DNA of 64,000 nt, taken from the NCBI GenBank assembly GCA_024529925.1, contig JAFEUB010001203.1, forward strand, positions 62,001 to 126,000, read 5' to 3'. This DNA is from Ophthalmolycus amberensis. Its lineage: Eukaryota; Chordata; Actinopteri; Perciformes; Zoarcidae. The notes under the pieces were generated by a model that did not search any database, had not been told where the DNA came from, and saw only the letters and a list, made by a program, of their open reading frames with translations. How positions within the stretch are numbered: the first letter of the stretch is position 1; every line of letters starts with the position of its first letter. This document shows, piece after piece, positions 58,946 to 64,000 of this stretch. The position numbers were made by a program, and so were the translations under genes.

Positions 58946-60984
58946 ACATAGGCCTACAGTGAGATGAAGTCACAGCACTAAAACACTCTTTCATTCTGGC
59001 TCAAAATGCTTTATGTCTTCTCCCTCTTCTTTGGCAGGCTTGTTCATTTTGTTCCTATCAGACATGAGGCCATTCATCCTTTGTCTTTGTCGAGTAAAAC
59101 ACTTATTAAGTCAATTAAAAGCCAGCCAAGTTTCTGTCTGAGGAAAAGCGCCTTTGGCATCAAATGATCTAACCTAGGTGCTCTCTCTCTTTCTCTTGCA
59201 CACACTTTGTCCATGTCGCTGTATTCATTTATCAAGGTACAAGAGGAAGTTGTGTCCAACACTGACAGACACGTGAAAAAGTTTCCATATTTACCAGCAG
59301 TCCATTACAATCTTTTACTACACTACACTCCTTTACTTGTTGCACTCTTGTTCACTTGAGTGTCATTTTTTCACCAGACAACAGCGGAGAAACAAATTGC
59401 TACGTACCAAAAGACAATGTATCATTCCGCAAAAAGGTCATCAGCAGCCTGCGTCTATGTGAAGGGCTGCCATCCCATTTGTCTGTCTGTCTGTCTGTCT
59501 GTCAGCCTCGGTTCAATGACAGAGACCAGGCTGGGAGCCATCACTCCAGTTGACAACAAAAACCATCTGTCCCCCTGCTCATCATTAACCCTGCTGGCTC
59601 TGTCCCGGCCGCTGTGCTGGAATAGATGGAGGAGAGAGATGGATGAGGCTCTCTGCTGAAATCACTGGCAAACACTTGACATGTCCCGGCACAGACGGAC
59701 GATTGCGTCATCGCCCGGCACATTTTCTCGTAAGCAGCAACAGAATGATTCTTGACATTTTCTTCTTCTTTTTCTTTCAAAGTGCTTCATTGTTGCTGCC
59801 TGTAGAGAATGTCTTCAGGCTGCAGCTGATATGGATATTTCTATATCGGGGAGGATGAGGATTTCTCTCTGCAGCGTGCGCTGCGATGCCAGCTGTACAC
59901 AATGAAGTCATTCTAATAGGTTTGAGTCCCATATGCTGTGATTACACGTTTGCACAATTGCACATTGCACAATTACACCGCTATTATCTTTCATTACCAG
60001 TAATCTATTGTCAGTCTAAATCTGATCCAAATCTGCATGCAATTGTTGAATATGTACAAATTAATCCAGCAAGCGAATCATCATTTTGCATCAAACCATA
60101 CTGCGTTCAGCTGTGGCGTCATCCAAAAGTCAAATTGCAAATTGTACCAACTAGATACAAACAACTAGGTTAGCGATGTCAGCATTTAAGCCTTTTAGCA
60201 TAGTAAGTGTTACATCAACGGTGTTCCTTCATTATGAAACAATACAAAGAAGAGAAATACATTACATGACATCAAAAAAAATACAAATGGATCACATTTG
60301 TCCTCCATGAATACTTTGTGATTTCAGAAAGACAGTGTTTGACTTGTTTCTCAATGGAAGAGGTATCTGATCATGACCTGACTAAGTACTTCATCAGATG
60401 AGAGTTATTAATTATTTAGGTGTGTATTGATACGTGTTTACTCAGCGGACACAGCAGAACACATTTGCCAGTTTAGAGATGAAGGTACGCAGCTTTTTAT
60501 CTCTCTGGAAAATGCTGATGTATAAATATTTATGAGTTTTTCTTTTATCTGAGGCGGTAATGTGATATTTATGATGAACTGTTTCCACAGAAATATGCCT
60601 TCATCCATCATCAAACAATATAGTGCATGAGATGAATAAACAGCTTTTAATTGAACATATCAACTTTCTGAATCTACCAACTTATTACTCCAAATTCAAC
60701 TTGAAAAAGGGAACCTCAGCACATATGGGGTGTTTAGCATGAGAGACACGCATGGCGTTTTGTATTTTTGTAAATGGTGCTGTCATTGACGCTAACTGAT
60801 TTAATTTTAATATCAAACCAATATATATCAATGCCACTTGTAAAATGTACAATTATACAGCAAACACAGCTCAAAACTCACTTTAGTGTCACCATATAGA
60901 CTGTAACAGGGCATCGAGTGTACTGAAATTTTCACAATGGCAATGTTATGATGCTGGTCTTTAGTGGGTACAATGTTCATCATA
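58946..60984. other. Gene-free stretch
   Basis: A GTCT tetranucleotide repeat lies at 59481-59503. No gene recognised. Confidence 0.5.
59481..59503 (+). repeat. (GTCT)n microsatellite
   Basis: Nearly six GTCT units. Confidence 0.9.
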
Positions 60985-61130
60985 TCCAGGTTCAGTGGAT
61001 CAGCCAATTAGTACTAAACACAAAGCACAGCTGGGGTCCTAAACAAAGCATTGGGCAAATTAAAATGTTGAACATATAATAAAATATCCACCTGATAGTT
61101 GTCGAGACATTTCACTCAAAAAACAAATGT
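60985..61130 (-). repeat. Dispersed repeat, second minus-strand copy related to 7995
   Basis: ATTAGTACTAAACACAAAGC, ACAGCTGGGGTCC, CCTGATAGTTGTCGAGACAT. On the minus strand ATGTCTCGACAACTATCAGG corresponds to the CTCAGCAACTATTAAATGG phrase of the 7995 copy. Internally deleted. Confidence 0.45.
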
Positions 61131-61204
61131 ACGTAAATGAACAGAGTACCGGTATCTTCATTAAAGGTTCTCTAGACTGACATTCAGCTCAATAGTATTG
61201 TCCA

Positions 61205-61480
61205 GTTACAGATATAGTGGAGTAATGTTTACCTGAGCAGAGAATTAAGTCTGTAATACAAGCCTCTCTTTGCTTTGTTGCCGCATGTGCATGTTAGTGC
61301 ATGTTAGTGCATGTGAGCGTGCCCCGACTGGTTGGCTCACAGCCACCACTCTGCACTGCGCTCCTACGCCGGTTACAGCTGATAACTGCGTAAACGTTCA
61401 CCCTCAGGTAAACGCTGTTCGCTCCGTCAGCACTGTTGCCAGTTGTTTGCGCTGTTAGCACTCAGCTGTCGCCGTGTTGG
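61205..61480 (+). repeat. Dispersed repeat, copy 2 of the pair at 45810
   Basis: TATAGTGGAGTAATGTTTAC, CCTGAGCAGAGAATTAAGTC, GCATGTGAGCGTGCCCCGAC and GGTTACAGCTGATAAC parallel the copy at 45810-46060. GTTAGTGCAT is locally tandem-duplicated at 61294-61312, a difference from copy 1. Confidence 0.8.
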
Positions 61481-61734
61481 GAGCTGTGTGACATCACTAC
61501 ATATGTTTAGATTTTTGAATTCAGCACTATCAACAAAGAAAGTGACCATAAAAAGGAAAAGACAGAAATGCAAAGACATGTAATTGTAATTTACAGTGTT
61601 TAATCAGCAGATGACTCTTTATCCACCTTCATGGTTTTGACAATGAAAGAATGAGGAATGCACGGCCAGCCCTCAAAAAGATCGGCACGTCTTTCTTAAG
61701 AGAGTGGTTTCTAACAAATGGTCACCCTGCTCTA

Positions 61735-61905
61735 TAAGAGATACGATCTGCCATCCACAACGTATTTCCCTGAAAAAGCCTCGGCTGGAGCTGTACAATA
61801 AATGTCATGACAGCATAGCAGCTGTGATTAAAGACATCCAACATGCTGCCACAGCCACAGATCTATGTTCAAGCTGCGCCATAGAGCCCCGTATGAACTG
61901 ACCCT
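61735..61905 (+). pseudogene. ZBED-type hAT transposase scrap
   Basis: The frame ISLKKPRLELYNKCHDSIAA, AVIKDIQHAATATDLCSSCA, IEPRM follows the segment of ZBED-like hAT transposases that links the N-terminal finger to the catalytic core (compare VPKLYREV...TCDAWT at 34310-34409). Where TTDLWSS would be expected it reads ATDLCSS. It stops after EPRMN. No element ends were found, so this is an old fragment. Confidence 0.55.
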
Positions 61906-64000
61906 GCTCCTCATGAACACAGAAAAATGTCTTGGAGGTTGTAAGGTTACAACTGGATGAATTGGTCCTGATGGATATGGTCAGCATTGTAAATCTCTGC
62001 TGCCAGCGAGAAACAGATCTTGATGTTTCAAGCCCAGGAAATATTACTGCCACAGTTCATCATACTCAAAGGTTGGTGGAAAGAAAGTGTTTGTGGTAAA
62101 GTAGGGTTTGCTCAAATCTTCTTAGACGTGCTAAATTAGAAACTCCACTTCCAGAGTAGAGAACTATCGGTCTCTGACACGTTCATACTGTTCATGTTTC
62201 TGCCTTAAAACTCTCTTATTGTCTCTCCCACCGCCTGTTTTTCCCATCTCTCGCCCACACACACATTTTAAGTCGGAAAACTTTACCTTGAATGATGAGT
62301 TATTGATGTGGCGTGCTGAATCTGTTCTTTTATTTGAGCTGGTGTAGAAATAAGCAGTAAAAGGATCAACCGGCACCGCCTGTCATTCGGAGTGCCCTTG
62401 ATTGTCCATCAGTGGCGTCAACCACCAGTGAAGCGTTCTCATCATGTTTGCCTCTCCAACATAGTTAGCAGTGCTTGGCAGAAAAGCACGAGAAATTGAC
62501 TTGCTGCTAAGTGGAGTGATTTGAAGTGCGTTTTGTGTGCGAGAAAAAGAGTCGGAAACGAAGACAGACATGGAGTCGTGTGTAAATTCGGCTACATTGT
62601 GAGAGTCACAAGAAGCTGAAGAATTTGTGATTGTAGAAAACATAAAAGCATTCTTTCCAAATGCAAGCCAGCATCTAATGATGGTTAGAACACGCATTCC
62701 CCTGAGAATGTAGCAACACACTCCAATTGGCTCAATATAAATAGGAATCAATGCAAACTGTCAGTTTTAATTAATGCGTTGATAATTACCAGTCTCACTC
62801 ACTAAGTGGTGTCTGGGCAAACAAAGTGTGCTGGTGTATGTATGTATGTCAATATGATAAACAGCATGCATCTGTTTATCATATTTAAACCTTTGTCTTT
62901 AATTACATGTTGTTTATCGCCTGCGCTTTAACTGTTAATAGAAAAAGGGACAGAAAGCTGGCTTTTCCATGCTCAGTATATCTAAGCCTCTGCTGCAGGT
63001 TTTTGTGATTTGCCCAACGTATTGGAAAAAACACACTAAATTGCTAACATAAGCCTTTAATGATGAAACATGCTGATTTAAGAGTTGTTATTTTGTAAGT
63101 TGACGTACAACAAGCTAGTCTTGCAGTTTGTCTTTCGCTATTTTTCAGGCTCTCTGACATAAAAGAGAAACATGATAACTATTTGGATAAAGAAAAGAGA
63201 AAGGTCTTTAGATGGGTTTAAAACATATTAATGGAGGGGGGAGATTAGTTTTTAGTGGTAAACTATTCCACAGCTTAGTTTTAAATGAATTATGTGTCTA
63301 ACTGGAGCTTGTGGGCATCTGGGCAGTGGTGTAGAGGTCTGACACCAAGCTAGTTCATCTTACACGATGCATAATGCAACCTGACAGCACATCTTCATTA
63401 GACTTTCCTTGCCTGGTAAAAGCTCTTACAAACTCCTTGCTCCCAGTTTGTTCCGCAACTTTATTGTTAACGCTTTGAATTCTCAAACGCATGCTCATAT
63501 AACCCTGATGATGCCATCTGGGTTATCAGAAAGCTTCCTCCAGAGCCAGAGGAAACATTATGAAACCAGTTGAACAGTACTCCTTGTTATGGGTAAACTG
63601 ATCTCTGTGTTAGATCTAAAAATACGTAATAAGTATTATGTCATCCAAAGGAATTCAGCCCGACCATCTAGTTAGCTTCATAGCAAATTAGTGTTGTTTG
63701 ACATCCATGTGAGATACGCAGTTCAAAGGATATCTCGTTAATAAGCAGAGACAACACATCTGTAGCTGTCTGTAGTGGATGTAAGGCCATTTGCACGTTT
63801 CTCTGTGATGACCTCGTTGAGAGAGTGGAGCAGAAATCAATACGACTGCCCCACGTGTTTATCATTGGTGGCCTTTGATTTAGGAGGGCTACTACAGAAT
63901 GAAATGAAAATGAAACTAGTGTTGTTCACTCTTGTATTGTTCCCAGTCTCAGAGAACTCAAATCTTCATGCAGACCTGAACTCTTGAGCAGTTTGTTTCC
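61906..64000. other. Gene-free stretch to the window end
   Basis: A perfect palindrome lies at 62851-62885. The part 63190-63300 faintly resembles the distal part of a fish LINE but is too weak to call. No gene. Confidence 0.45.
62851..62885. repeat. Perfect 14-bp inverted repeat, 7-base spacer
   Basis: AATATGATAAACAG and CTGTTTATCATATT flank CATGCAT. A 15-base word from the left arm and spacer (ATGATAAACAGCATG) also occurs at 22036-22050. Confidence 0.9.

Noticed and set aside
63190..63300. Possible LINE fragment
   Set aside because: Similarity to fish LINE distal sequence is faint and covers too few bases to support a call.

Overview
This looks like nuclear DNA of a teleost fish, probably a percomorph. 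The evidence is the repeat complement: an L2-clade LINE with a TTGCC-type 3' tail, an L1/Tx1-like LINE, a Tc1-like transposon, several ZBED/hAT transposons, a Gypsy-type solo LTR, tRNA-type SINE fragments and many long CA/GT/CT/GA microsatellites. Nothing bacterial or phage-like is present. I found no intact protein-coding gene. The window is best read as an intergenic region or a very long intron. Family assignments of short interspersed repeats rest partly on my memory of common teleost repeats and are marked as such.

Layout. 1-5.0 kb: unannotated DNA with a C19 run and a CA/CACTCA array. 5.1-8.2 kb: repeat fragments and a 5'-truncated L2 LINE (5600-6414). 8.5-18.5 kb: no recognisable gene; a weak coding-like ORF near 11.2 kb and some possible conserved non-coding stretches. 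18.5-25.3 kb: repeat cluster with a near-perfect hairpin (20130-20175), a 565-bp solo LTR with a 5-bp target duplication inserted in an older repeat (20537-21101), a SINE copy and an L2-type tail. 25.3-29.4 kb: nothing recognised. 29.4-31.9 kb: an internally deleted Tc1 element, a tRNA-Ile-like relic and a CT microsatellite. 34.0-35.7 kb: a hAT element with both ends and an 8-bp target duplication, carrying a broken transposase and a 600-bp tandem array. 37.6-38.3 kb: an intronless, disabled coiled-coil reading frame. 38.7-39.0 kb: remnant of another hAT with a BED-finger fragment. 44.4-48.7 kb: a degenerate LINE on the minus strand, a dispersed repeat, then a 2.4-kb 5'-truncated L1-like insertion bounded by a 16-bp duplication. 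50.6-51.9 kb: a SINE fragment and a nested repeat. 55.8-57.0 kb: a G-rich, nearly C-free minisatellite. 57.8-64 kb: a TG/TGCG array, repeat copies, a third hAT transposase scrap and a perfect small palindrome.

The parts do not form a pathway. The signal is a record of transposition: target duplications at three elements, nested insertions that give relative ages, and disabling mutations in every transposase or reverse transcriptase. I found no clear undescribed biological system. The least ordinary object is the hAT element whose subterminal segment has expanded into about 39 short monomers made of three unit types, with a motif one base away from the published site of the hAT-derived protein ZBED1/DREF.
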